Positions 45,912 through 55,137 of a DNA stretch of 64,000 nt are shown here, piece after piece; the first letter of the stretch is position 1, and each line of letters begins with the position of its first letter. Made by a program: the position numbers and the translations under genes. The stretch lies in NCBI GenBank assembly GCA_024276465.1, contig JAJRXD010000025.1, positions 1-64,000 of the forward strand, written 5' to 3'. The notes beneath the pieces are model-generated. The model had not been told where the DNA came from, made no database searches, and worked only from the letters and a program-made list of their open reading frames with translations. This DNA comes from Deltaproteobacteria bacterium. GTDB lineage: Bacteria; Desulfobacterota; WTBG01; CAIYCZ01; CAIRTM01.

Positions 45912-46007
45912 GTCATTGCGAGGATCCACGATAAATCGGGACAGGCTCCAGCCGCGGCAATCTTTTTGGCAAAAAGCACAAGATTGCCTCGCTAAGCTCG
46001 CAATGAC
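45912..46007. repeat. TCATTGCGAGG palindromic mobile-repeat element, copy 2
   Basis: GTCATTGCGAGG at the left and GCTCGCAATGAC at the right end bound ~96 bp, diverged inside from the copy at 35758. Outer flanks carry TGTTGTGTCAA and TTGACACGACA, an 11-bp inverted pair with one mismatch. Confidence 0.7.
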
Positions 46008-46277
46008 ATGCGACTTTATATTGTTGACACGACAATAGGTTAATTCAAACCTTCTTACGGCACCACAGGGGTTCCCTCTTGTTTTATGTCTGTTTGTCCA
46101 GTATTTTACGATCTTATCATGTCAAAGATTAAAAGCAAAGCGATTTTTTATGTTTTATTATGTTGTTAACCATTTCAGTACCCTTTCCAGTATTTTCCGG
46201 CAGAAACAGTAAAATCATATTTGACATGCTTTGAGAAAGTCTGTATATTTTTTACCAAAGTCTGTTTATATTTTTGT

Positions 46278-46361
46278 GCCTGGGTGGCGGAATTGGTAGA
46301 CGCAAGGGACTTAAAATCCCTCGGCCGCAAGGCTGTACGAGTTCGATTCTCGTCCCAGGCA
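46278..46361 (+). tRNA. tRNA-Leu (anticodon UAA)
   Basis: The acceptor stem GCCTGGG pairs with CCCAGGC and is followed by discriminator A. The D-arm GCGGAATTGGTAGACGC, anticodon stem AGGGA/TCCCT with loop CTTAAAA (anticodon TAA) and the long class-II variable arm CGGCCGCAAGGCTGT are present, then the T-arm GTTCGATTC. The CCA end is not encoded. It reads UUA leucine codons. Its 3' part is duplicated at 48432, marking it as an integration site. Confidence 0.97.
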
Positions 46362-46364
46362 TTT
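46308..46364 (+). repeat. Left 57-bp direct repeat (att site in tRNA-Leu)
   Basis: It runs from the anticodon stem (GACTTAAAATCCC) to three bases past the tRNA end and is identical to 48432-48488. Direct repeats of this kind arise by tyrosine-recombinase insertion at a tRNA gene. Confidence 0.85.
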
Positions 46365-46491
46365 AATTTTTTAAGGGGTTACGGCTTGTTATTTATAGCT
46401 GCAGCCCTTTTTTGTATCCTGTTTTGCAGGAAAAATGCCGGAGTTGTTGGAGATGTTTAAGGGGAGGGTGAGAAAATTCAGGCAATAAAAA

Positions 46492-46510
46492 AGCCGGTCA
46501 GGGACCGGCT
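46492..46510 (-). terminator. Terminator of the 167-aa islet gene
   Basis: AGCCGGTC and GACCGGCT pair perfectly around a 3-nt loop, followed on the minus strand by TTTTTTATTG, 20 bp after the gene's stop codon. Confidence 0.85.
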
Positions 46511-46529
46511 AAAAGCCTTAAATAAAAAA

Positions 46530-47033
46530 TTATTTTGTTTTTAGAAAAACCCGTAGCGTTTTAAATATAAAAGCAAGGGATTCAGCGGTATAATGCCTTA
46601 CATGTAGGAGATATTTAAACTCATCAAACCATTTATGAAACCACTGCATCTGTACAATTTTCATACATTCATAAAGAGAGTCCTCAAAGCAGACAGCTAA
46701 ACCGTAAATTATTGCAAACGTTTCATTAGCGCATAATGCTTCTTTGCTTTTCACTTCATTAGTCAGCAAATTTATTGGACGGTATCTCATAATTAGTGCA
46801 GTCATAAGGCCAGCTATCTTTGATCTCTCGATTTTATCATCTATTTTATATCTATATTTAAGTATTGTGCAATCAATGGAGTAATGTTCTATAATTTCAT
46901 TGACTAACGGATATGATAACTTGACCTCCTTTGAGTCGAAAAAATTAACTTCTAAAAAATAATTCCAAAGACCCATTAGTAGCTCTGTTCTTTTTTTTTT
47001 CATTTCCTCGATATTGATTTCCCCTGGTTTCAT
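46530..47033 (-). CDS. Islet hypothetical protein, 167 aa
   Basis: ATG 47033 to stop at 46530, ending just before an intrinsic terminator. I do not recognise the family. The sequence is largely helical, rich in Lys, Glu and aromatic residues, with one hydrophobic stretch around ALCANETFAIIYGLAVCFEDSLYECM (~98-123, given here only as a landmark split: ALCANETFAI, IYGLAVCFED). There is no signal peptide. It is the leftmost of three co-oriented genes in the tRNA-bounded islet, and the following small membrane protein gene lies 59 bp upstream. Its clean terminator argues for a real transcribed gene. Confidence 0.6.
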   Translation of the reverse strand: MKPGEINIEEMKKKRTELLMGLWNYFLEVNFFDSKEVKLSYPLVNEIIEHYSIDCTILKYRYKIDDKIERSKIAGLMTALIMRYRPINLLTNEVKSKEALCANETFAIIYGLAVCFEDSLYECMKIVQMQWFHKWFDEFKYLLHVRHYTAESLAFIFKTLRVFLKTK

Positions 47034-47092
47034 AAAACACCCCTTTAAATAAGGCTTGTATTAATTGGTTTTTCTTAAAAGCGTAACGGGAT

Positions 47093-47257
47093 TTATTTAA
47101 GCCAATATCCTACTACGGCCCCTACTAAACCCGCAATAAATTTTGGTACTTCAATGCCTTTGTATAAGCAAAATACAGCCATGAATAAAATCACAATAGT
47201 CACTAAAATTTGAATACTTAATTTAACAAAATTTATTAACGCTTTGCTGTTTTCCAT
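47093..47257 (-). CDS. Small two-helix membrane protein (holin-like), 54 aa
   Basis: ATG 47257, TAA at 47093; a ribosome site AAGGATAAGG precedes it. The 54 residues form one clear membrane helix (IQILVTIVILFMAVFCLYKG, ~15-34) and a second hydrophobic segment rich in glycine (FIAGLVGAVVGYW, ~40-52) with a Lys end. Size and layout resemble small holins or toxin-like membrane peptides, but no homology is claimed. It lies inside the tRNA-Leu islet. Confidence 0.55.
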   Translation of the reverse strand: MENSKALINFVKLSIQILVTIVILFMAVFCLYKGIEVPKFIAGLVGAVVGYWLK

Positions 47258-47275
47258 TCACCTTATCCTTTCCCT

Positions 47276-47312
47276 AAAAAAAAAGAGTAGAAGGAACATC
47301 TACTCTTTTTTT
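47276..47312 (-). terminator. Bidirectional terminator in the islet
   Basis: AAAAAGAGTAGA (47276-47287) pairs with TCTACTCTTTTT (47299-47310); T-runs occur on either strand. It separates the 102-aa gene from the 54-aa gene. Confidence 0.8.
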
Positions 47313-47340
47313 AGGTTGCCTATATCAGGGTACAATATGT

Positions 47341-47369
47341 GATAAACAGATAATGATTATCTGTTTATC
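47341..47369. repeat. Perfect 29-bp palindrome after the 102-aa gene
   Basis: GATAAACAGATAAT and ATTATCTGTTTATC are exact complements around a single central base. It begins at the stop codon of the 102-aa gene and has no T-run, so a protein-binding or recombination site is more likely than a terminator. Confidence 0.65.
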
Positions 47370-47677
47370 TATCCCTTAATAAAGGTTTTAATTACATGGA
47401 TAGCTTCGGATATATTCTGCCCGAAGAATCTAACTTCACTTTTCTTCTTGTTATAGGCCCCATCAAGCGTATCAATTAGTTGCTGCCCAGCCCTTAAGCT
47501 TTCTTCGGTTACACAAGTTGTTGAAGTATTTTTGTTGCCCTCCTTGTGGTATTCTCTAATAAGACCACCCACTTCAAAAACAGCCTTTGTGTCTTGCACA
47601 GCTTTTTTCATGCATGCACCAATTTGTTGTACGTTTTCTTTCTTTCCCAACAGGGAAATGGGGTTAGCAGTGCTCAT
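47369..47677 (-). CDS. Islet hypothetical protein, 102 aa
   Basis: ATG 47677 with AAGAGGAAAAAG upstream. 102 residues (MSTANPISLLGKKENVQQIG ...), soluble, helical, one or two cysteines (CMKK, TTCVTEESL) and no recognised domain. The distinctive N-terminus NPISLLGKKENVQQIGACMKK might be a family hallmark for a search. It is followed by the 29-bp palindrome and a terminator. Its promoter would lie in the AT-rich 47690-47760 stretch. Confidence 0.6.
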   Translation of the reverse strand: MSTANPISLLGKKENVQQIGACMKKAVQDTKAVFEVGGLIREYHKEGNKNTSTTCVTEESLRAGQQLIDTLDGAYNKKKSEVRFFGQNISEAIHVIKTFIKG

Positions 47678-47824
47678 TGCTTTTTCCTCTTTTTATTGAT
47701 TCGTTTTAGTAATGCAAAATAAAAGAGATCTTAATAATAAGTTAATTTTTTTTCACTTAAAATCTAGCTTGCCTTCATTTATGTTTTTCTACACAACATA
47801 CAAAGCAAATCAGGCCTTGACAGA

Positions 47825-48120
47825 TTAGACTGTTGGACGGGATGGCCTATCGGGCCTTTTATTAATTGAGACATCTTTTGTTGTTATGAGGTATGGATGT
47901 GTGCTTCCTATGCTGTTAGCTCTCCAACCCTTGTGTTCCTGCAAGAGCTTTAGCCTTTCTGCCGAGCCAAAATTTGCTTTCCTGTCGGTATTTTTACTAC
48001 AAACTTAAGTTCTTGTTTTTCTGGTGTCAAGTTTTTTTAATGGCAAATAGAACAATAAGTATAAAAATAACGTTACCAAAGATAGCTTCTTTGACCCCAA
48101 CCCCACTCCGATGACAATGG
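47825..48120 (-). other. Non-coding or decayed stretch of the islet
   Basis: On the minus strand an 48-codon-scale open stretch (ERLKLLQEHKGWRANSIG ... RPDRPSRPTV) ends at 47825. In the same frame it is preceded by TAA at 48005-48007 and then by a hydrophobic MPIVIGVGLGSKKLSLV frame. No start codon suits the downstream part. It may be a remnant gene with an internal stop; the remaining 47700-48430 shows nothing else. Confidence 0.3.
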
Positions 48121-48431
48121 GCATAGTATGGCTAAATTCTTGTTGGTACTTTTGCCCTTTGCCTTTTTAATATCTAAATATATCATATTATATACCCATT
48201 TGTCAATAAAAAATTGATTTATGTAAAATGTATATGGAGCATGGGAGACCATTACATATGGTGTTCATATGAGAAACAGGGATCTCACTATTTACAGAGA
48301 TGTCAAAACCCCTGTCCCCGTGAGAATCAAAACCCGTTATAACAGAACCTAACAGAATCAAACACAGAGCAAAAAAGTGAAGCAATTACAGCTTATTGAA
48401 AAATCATCGAAAATTCAAATTTTCTGTTATT

Positions 48432-48488
48432 GACTTAAAATCCCTCGGCCGCAAGGCTGTACGAGTTCGATTCTCGTCCCAGGCATTT
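48432..48488 (+). repeat. Right 57-bp direct repeat (tRNA-Leu 3' copy)
   Basis: Identical to 46308-46364. It lacks the 5' half of the tRNA, so it is not a second tRNA gene but the far attachment site of the islet. Confidence 0.9.
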
Positions 48489-48744
48489 TTTCAGGCTTTT
48501 TCAAGAACTTACTTCCTCAATACCTCCCTGTACAATCAATGCTACATCGACATTTTTCAGTCTGCAGGAGCGCATTTATGAGTGATTGATTAACTGTTAA
48601 TCTGAGCCGGTCTCAATCGCTCTGTTACCTTTTTTGAAACCTTCTTTAAGTCATCGGTTTAATTATTGGATAATCCCCCGGGCGAACAGGAAATGCTCCT
48701 GTTTGCCGACACCCTAACTGCTCAGAAAAACATTGCTATTTTTC

Positions 48745-48773
48745 TTGACATTTATCAGCCCATCGGATAAGAT
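48745..48773 (+). promoter_or_regulatory. Promoter of the RHS/YD gene
   Basis: TTGACA (48745-48750), 17-bp spacer, TAAGAT (48768-48773), ~57 bp before the ATG at 48830. A hairpin (AACAGGA / TCCTGTT) lies upstream at ~48683-48704. The rest of 48489-48829 is empty. Confidence 0.65.
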
Positions 48774-48829
48774 GGTTTTATTCCCAGCCATTCAGCCATT
48801 TTACCAACCAACAAAAAGAGGGGTGCGTT

Positions 48830-51800
48830 ATGAGCAAGCTATTTATCCTGCTGTTTTTAATCCTGTCACTTATAGTTTTACCAGCTTTTGCAGGTCCTGT
48901 TCCAGATACCGGGCAGACAAAGTGTTATGACAATACTGTAGAAATTCCCTGCCCGCAGCCGGGTGAGCCTTTTATGGGCAGGATGCACAGTGTCCCTGCA
49001 ATCCCCACTCCTACACTGACCTTGGCAATGGTATTATACAGGACAATGTCACGGGCTTGATGTGGCAGCAGGCAACAGCACCCGGCACTTATACATGGTA
49101 GCAGGCGCTTGATTATGTATCAAATTTAAACAACAGCGGTGGGATAGGCAACTATACGGATTGGCGATTGCCGACAATAAAGGAGCTGTCAACCCTTGTG
49201 GACAGCAGTATACCTGTCCCAGGCCCCACAGTAGATATCAACTATTTTCCTGATACGGTTGCGTCCGAATACTGGTCGTCTACTACGGACGCATTCAGTA
49301 CCAATGACGCATGGATTGTGAGTTTCTACCTCGGCGGCTACGTGTACAACTACTATAAGACAACCACCTATTATGTACATGTACGTGCCGTGCGCGGTGG
49401 ACAGCCTGAGCCTCCTGACCGTTTTATTGACAATGGCGACGGTACTGTTACTGATATCTATACTGGATTGATGTGGCAGCAGGCAACAGCACCAGGCACA
49501 TATATGTGGCAGCAGGCTCTTACGTACTGCCAAAATCTTGCTCTTGGAAACTACAGCGACTGGCGGTTGCCGAACAGAAATGAGCTGCAGACAATTGTGG
49601 ATTATACCAGTTATAATCCTTCAATAGAAACTGTTGCATTTCCTGACACGGTTGCGTCCGAGTATTCCGGGTACTGGTCGTCTACTACGGTCGCATCCGA
49701 AATCGGTTTCGCATGGGGAGTGGATTTCAAGTACGGCGTAGTGTATGGCCCCCACGTGGGCCAAGCCAATAGTAAGGCATACAGCGATTTTACCCTTTAT
49801 GTGCGTGCCGTGCGCGGCGGACCGTGTGGGTCATTTGGTGATTCAGACAATGATTCTGTCCCTGACATCACAGAATACAATTACGGTACAGATACCTATT
49901 GTGGATATTCCGCTGAGCCGGTAAACACTGCACTGGGCAGTTATGTATATGAACATACGGACTTGACAGTTCCAGGTATTGGAATGCCTTTTAAATTTAC
50001 AAGGGCTTACAATTCTCTTGACCCATACAATGGTCCCCTGGGATATGCCTGGACGTACAATTACAATATTCTGTTAACTGATAATGGAACATTTGTAACA
50101 GTAAAATGGGGAGACGGGCATGAAAACATATATTATCAGCAGCCTGACAGCTCTTACCTGCCTGCTTTTGGCAGTATGTACGATGTCCTTGTAAAAAATC
50201 CTGACAATACTTTCACTGTTACCAGAAAGGATCAAACCCTATATCTTTTTGACACCTCCGGCAAACTTACCTCCATTGCTGACAGGAATGCAAACACCAT
50301 AACATTTACCTATGATATTGATAATAATCTCACTACAGTTACAGATACAGCAGGCAGGGATTTCATTTTCAGCTATGATGCCCAGGGCAGAATTACTCAG
50401 CTTGATGATCCGATTGGCAGAACAATAAGTTATGAATATGACGGTCCTGGTGATTTAATCAGGATAACAGATGCCAATGGTGGACAAACCTGGTTTGATT
50501 ATGACAGCTTTCACAGAATCACAAGGATAATACTGCCCCAAGCAAATATCCTTATTGAAAATATTTATGATTATGCCGGAAAGGTAGTTTCACAGACAAA
50601 CGGCAGGGGATATGTGACTGCATTTGAATACGATTTTCCATATAATAATCAAACAACCATTACAGACCCCTCAGGCAACACAACTGTTCACATCCATGAT
50701 ACTTCATACCGTCTGCTGGAGGTTATAGATCCCCTGGGAAATTCCATACAGTATACCTACGACAGCAACAGCAACAGGACCGGGATAACTGACAAGAACG
50801 GCAACATAACCAGCTACACTTATGATGCAATGGGCAATGTGACTTCAAAAACAGATACTCCCGGCAATGTAACTACAATTACCTATGACAGCAATAATAA
50901 CCCCTTGAGCAGGACAGATGCAACTGATAATCAGACAACATACAGCTATGATGCAAAGGGTAATCTTTTAAGCACAACAGATGCCCTTGGCAATATCACC
51001 ACAACAACCTATAACAGCCAGGGACAGGCGATTACCGTAACTGATGCTGATAACAATACAACCACGTTCAGTTACGATGCAGAAGGTAACCTCATTGAAA
51101 CAGAAGATGCCCTGCATAATATCACTGCTTTTACCTATGATGTTGTGGGCAGAAGAATAAGCATAAGCGACCCTGATAACAACACCACATATTTCAGCTA
51201 TGACAATAACACCAACCTTTTAATAATAACAGATCCCCCTGGAGGTGTTATCGCCTATACATATGATGCAAACAACAACAGAACCTCTGAAACTGATCCA
51301 AACAATAATACCACAATGTTTGATTACGATAACGATGATTTGCTGGTTTCTGTTACAGATCCTTTGCTTAATGTTACATCCTACACCTACAATGAACTGG
51401 ATAAAAAAGAAAGCACAACAGATGCCCGTGGAAACATGACCATATATGCCTATGATGAAACAGGAAACCTTATTCAGGTTGAAGATGCTCTTAATAACAT
51501 CACAACCTATGTTTATGATGCCAATGGCAATTTGGTGAGCATGACTAATGCAAAGGGGGAAACTTTTAGTTACAGCTATGATGCTCTGAACCGTTTGATC
51601 CAGAGCACCGATCCATTAGGAAATGTTACACAACAGGACTATGATGTCCTTGGCAGACTTATACAAAAGACAGATGCAGAGGGTAATGTCACAACATTCT
51701 CCTATGACCCATCGGGCAGACTGATAAAAGTTGTTGACGCAATGAACAATGAAACAATGTATGAATATGACAATGCTGGCAACAGGACCCTTATAACAGA

Positions 51801-53685
51801 TGCCAGGGGTAAATGCACTGGATTTACCTATGATGCTTTAAACCGCCTGATTGAAAAGACAGACCCTTTGGCAAACAGCTACAGTTACAGCTATGATTCA
51901 GTCGGCAACAGGATAAGCCTTACTGATGCCAATGGAAATACTATAAACTACACTTATGATGCAAACAGACGCTTAACAGAAGTTGATTATCCTGATAATG
52001 CCACAGTAACTTTTACTTATGACTCAAATGGCAACCGGACAGGCATGATTGATAAAAATGGAACCAGCACATATCAGTATGATGCATTAAACAGACTGAC
52101 AAACCATACAGATTCCTATGGCAAGACAGCAGGTTATGGATATGATGAAGCGGGCAATCGCACAACTGTCACATATCCTGATGGAAAACAGGTCTCTTAT
52201 GCCAACGATGCCCTGAATCGAATATCTGCGGTTACTGACTGGCTGGGAGGTGTTACCAGCTACAGCTATGATTCTACAGGTAACGTCAGTCACATGACAA
52301 ATCCCAATAACACTGCAGTTGATTACACCTATGACACTGCTGACAGGCTTACAGCATTAAATAACGAAAGATCAGATAATACTACAATTGCAGGCTACAG
52401 TTATACGCTCGATGCATTGGGAAATCACAAACAGGTGTTAAGGAATGTTCCTCTTGACCCTGTTCTGACTCCTCAGCTGGATAATTATCTGTATGATGAT
52501 GATAACAGGATGACAGAGGTCAATGCCGACACATACGCCTATGACAGTAACGGCAATGTAACAGGCAGCAGTACTGGTAATATTTATACCTATGATTATG
52601 AGGACAGATTGACAGAAGCCACAACAGGAGGAACAACCTGCCAGTATGTATATGATGGTGCTGGAAACAGAATTGCAAGAACAGAAAGTGCAGTTACAAC
52701 CAGGTATGTTCTTGATCTGAATGGTTCACTCAGCCAGGTTCTTGCAGAGACTGATGATGTTGGCATTATAGATACATATTATGTCTATGGTCCTGGCCTC
52801 ATATCCAGAATAAGTCCTGACAATTCAACAAGCTATTTTCATTATGACAGCCGTGGAAGCACAGTTGCCCTGACAGATGCAGCAGAAGCAATAACAGATA
52901 AATATGCTTATGATGAATTTGGCAAACTTTCCAATTCTGAAGGCACAACTCAAAACCCTTTTAAGTATGTTGGCAGGTTTGGTGTCATGGATGAAGGTAA
53001 TGGACTGCATTTTATGAGGGCAAGGTATTATGATGCTGGTACCGGGAGGTTTTTGAGTAAGGATGTTATGCAGGGAAAATCAACAAGTCCTCAGGAGTTG
53101 AACAGGTATGCCTATGTTGTGAATAATCCTGTTATGCTGGTGGATATATCCGGATTATCAGCAAAGGAAGGGGCTTTTCAATTTAATGCATTGGGATCGT
53201 CAGACAGTATGCACGATGTACTATTGCCAATGTCTGATCTTTCTTTTCAAATGGCAGGTAGTACCCCAGAGTTTATTCAGAATGCTGATCAATATATTTC
53301 AAAAGCACTTTCTGGAAGTAAAGTTCTATACCATACGAAGATAGGATTAAAATTTATAGATAAAATTTATGAGGGCATTATTGATGGATTTAACAAGTCA
53401 GTATCAACCCCTATCTCTGGAGCAGTTGAAACAATCATTGAAGGAGTAAAAATACTTGGTTATGGATGGGGTGAACTTGGTACTAATATTAATAAAAGCA
53501 CAAAAAAATTAGTTGATGAAAACGGCGAAATTATTTTAGATGTATTTTGTGATGGTTCTTATAGCTGTGCTACTGATTATTTCTCAGGGTATTCTGGCAT
53601 GGGTGGAAATAAGAGTATTTATCCAGAGCGAACGAGAAATATTGAAAACTATTTACGTCAACAATATCCCGGATATTCTGAATAA
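48830..53685 (+). pseudogene. Giant RHS/YD-repeat secreted protein with DUF1566 domains; N-terminus broken
   Basis: ATG 48830 begins a signal peptide (MSKLFILLFLILSLIVLP) followed by GQTKCYDNTVEIPCPQPGEPF. At ~48972 one T is missing from a T-run, shifting the frame: the expected YGQDAQ continuation is present one frame over. TAG at 49099-49101 (W-stop-QALDYV, where the second repeat has WQQAL) stops it again. From 49102 the frame is open to 53685: a DUF1566/Lcl domain pair, a DUF6531-like entry (TALGSYVYEHTDLTVPGIGMP), about 40 YD repeats, the RHS core (ARYYDAGTGRFLSKD ... NRYAYVVNNP), then a ~180-residue variable C-terminus. RHS proteins export C-terminal toxins or adhesins. The open frame from 49168 alone gives 1505 aa. 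Confidence 0.85.
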
Positions 53686-53705
53686 ATTTGCAGAAAGGGT
53701 TTATT

Positions 53706-54341
53706 ATGGAAAGAAAAAAACAAACTGTTTTTAAGTCATTTTTTAAAACAAATATAATCAGATTTACTATCATTATTACTGTCTTGGTAATCTTTTTAGA
53801 TTTATCTGCCTATGCCATAGACGTCAGATACTCCTACGATTCCCTCAATCGTGTCATTAAAACAGATTACAGCAATGGTATCATGGTTGAATATACCTAT
53901 GATGCTGCAGTAAATCGTCTGCTGAAAGAAACCGCGCAATCAGCGGAAAGTGATGGGGATGGCTATTTTGACAACTGGGATAATTGTCTTACAGTTCCTA
54001 ACGGACCTGGTTTGGGAACATGTGTGAGGACAGTGAGTGGAGTAGTTATGGGTTTTGGGGTTTCCTGCAATAATGATGGAAATTGTGAAACAGGAGAAAC
54101 CTGTCAGATGGCTCAGGGAGATATTAACGCCAACGGCATCGGAGATGCCTGTGAATGCTATGCAGACTGCAACAACAGCACTAATGTAGACATATTTGAC
54201 CTTCTTATAATGAAGAATGACTACAACAGCACTAACTGTCCCTGTGATGCTGACTTGAATGTTGACGGCGGTGTTGATGTTTTTGACCTGCTTATAATGA
54301 AAAATCAGTATAACAGGACGGGGTGTCCGGTGGCGCTGTGA
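53706..54341 (+). CDS. Secreted protein with one YD repeat and dockerin-like calcium repeats
   Basis: 211 residues from ATG 53706 (an earlier frame start at 53688 is not needed). There is an N-terminal hydrophobic export segment (~20-42). One RHS-type YD unit follows (RYSYDSLNRVIKTDYSNG), then DSDGDGYFDNWDNC-type thrombospondin-3 motifs, and two paired repeats NVDIFDLLIMKNDYN and DVFDLLIMKNQYN. The latter resemble type I dockerins with Asp/Asn calcium positions. It begins 20 bp after the RHS gene. It may be a detached carboxy-terminal partner or a shuffled module; I cannot assign a function. A weak hairpin (AAGCGGG / CCCGCTT, ~54452-54472) follows. Confidence 0.75.
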   Translation: MERKKQTVFKSFFKTNIIRFTIIITVLVIFLDLSAYAIDVRYSYDSLNRVIKTDYSNGIMVEYTYDAAVNRLLKETAQSAESDGDGYFDNWDNCLTVPNGPGLGTCVRTVSGVVMGFGVSCNNDGNCETGETCQMAQGDINANGIGDACECYADCNNSTNVDIFDLLIMKNDYNSTNCPCDADLNVDGGVDVFDLLIMKNQYNRTGCPVAL

Positions 54342-54570
54342 GAGGGGTTTAATAAAGCAATGGCTGATCCAATCGTGCATAAATGTACTCTTGCAGTAAT
54401 GGAAAAGATAAAAAAGCAGCTGCTCTGAAAATAAATGCCCTGCAGCTAAAAAAGCGGGAGACCTGCCCGCTTCTTTACAATCTTCTTATGCAGCGCAAGC
54501 TGACGGATCTGTTTCTGTTGTTCTTCTACGCGCTCTCAGCGTTTCGAACAAAAAAGAAAACTAAAATATT

Positions 54571-54586
54571 TCAAGACCTGACCCCA
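54571..54586. repeat. Left inverted repeat TCAAGACCTGACCCCA
   Basis: Exact reverse complement of 55138-55153. The pair brackets the toxin-antitoxin genes. The GGGGTCAGG core also occurs at the transposase relic at 1630. The 54342-54570 stretch before it holds only an unsupported frame. Confidence 0.85.
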
Positions 54587-54611
54587 CATGTGTGTCAACA
54601 AACTTTTCCTT

Positions 54612-54640
54612 GACAAAACCAGCAAAAACAACTACATTGT
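54612..54640 (+). promoter_or_regulatory. Promoter of the toxin-antitoxin operon
   Basis: TTGACA (about 54612-54617), 17-bp spacer, TACATT, ~27 bp before the antitoxin ATG. Confidence 0.45.
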
Positions 54641-54666
54641 AAGACATAAATTACAGGAGGTGTATT

Positions 54667-54885
54667 ATGAGCACATCTGTTACAGTAAGATTGCCAGATA
54701 ATTTAGCACATCAGCTCAATGATATTGCAAAAGAAACTGAGAGGTCAAAAGCCTTCCATATCCAGAAGGCCCTTGAGACTTACATGGAAGACCATGCTGA
54801 TCTTCAGGTTGCTCTTGACAGGCTTCACGATCAAACTGATCCGACAGTCTCCAGCAAAGAAATGAGAAAGTCCCTTGGCATATAA
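54667..54885 (+). CDS. RHH antitoxin (RelB/CopG-like)
   Basis: 72 residues, ATG behind AGGAGGTGTATT. The N-terminal ribbon-helix-helix (SVTVRLPDNLAHQLNDIAKET, split at ~4-24, then RSKAFHIQKAL) binds DNA as a dimer; the acidic C-terminus (~40-72) would wrap the toxin. It probably represses its own operon. The stop overlaps the toxin start by 11 bp, the classic antitoxin-first layout. Confidence 0.9.
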   Translation: MSTSVTVRLPDNLAHQLNDIAKETERSKAFHIQKALETYMEDHADLQVALDRLHDQTDPTVSSKEMRKSLGI

Positions 54886-55129
54886 TATCATTTACAAGAA
54901 ATCCGTCCAACATGATCTTAAAAAACTGAGTAAGGCAGAAGCAAAAAAGCTTTTAGATCTGCTTGAAAATGATCTTTCCAAAAAAGCAAATACTTTTCCT
55001 GCTCTCAAGGGCAAGTTTTCCGGGCTGAGAAAATATCGGGCAGGCAACTACCGTGTAGTTTATGCCCTAATAGACAAAGATGTCATTGTTTTACGTATCC
55101 GTCATAGAAAAGAAGTGTACAAATATTAA
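54875..55129 (+). CDS. RelE/ParE-family toxin
   Basis: 84 residues from TTG 54875, overlapping the antitoxin end. It has the RelE fold signature: YKKSVQHDLKKLSKAEAKKLL, then the LKGKFSGLRKYRAGNYRVVYALIDKDVIVLRIRHRKEVY core given here as landmarks FSGLRKYRAGNYRVVY (~49-64) and VIVLRIRHRKEVY (~70-82). Arg and Lys/Tyr residues at the mRNA-cleavage site are kept, favouring RelE-type mRNA interferase over ParE gyrase poison. Paired with the preceding antitoxin. Confidence 0.88.
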   Translation: MAYNIIYKKSVQHDLKKLSKAEAKKLLDLLENDLSKKANTFPALKGKFSGLRKYRAGNYRVVYALIDKDVIVLRIRHRKEVYKY

Positions 55130-55137
55130 AAGGCCAA

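Larger units (their letters stand above)
46308..48488. mobile_element. 2.1-kb tRNA-Leu integrated islet without integrase
   Basis: Bounded by identical 57-bp direct repeats (46308-46364 and 48432-48488). Inside are three minus-strand genes (167, 54 and 102 aa), two intrinsic terminators, a 29-bp palindrome and a ~700-bp stretch with only broken frames. The interior is visibly richer in A+T than the flanks. No integrase, relaxase or capsid gene fits in the space. It is either a decayed element or a satellite that uses a recombinase encoded elsewhere. Confidence 0.75.

Noticed and set aside
46221-46460. 79-codon plus-strand frame over tRNA-Leu
   Set aside because: It runs through the tRNA gene and part of the islet; its resemblance to a protein comes only from the tRNA sequence.
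48396-48581. Second tRNA-Leu gene or frame at the right repeat
   Set aside because: Only the 3' part of tRNA-Leu is present; acceptor 5' strand and D-arm are missing, so it is an attachment-site copy.
54383-54613. 76-codon frame between the dockerin-like gene and the TA cassette
   Set aside because: It passes through the inverted repeat TCAAGACCTGACCCCA and a hairpin, has no ribosome site and no recognisable sequence.
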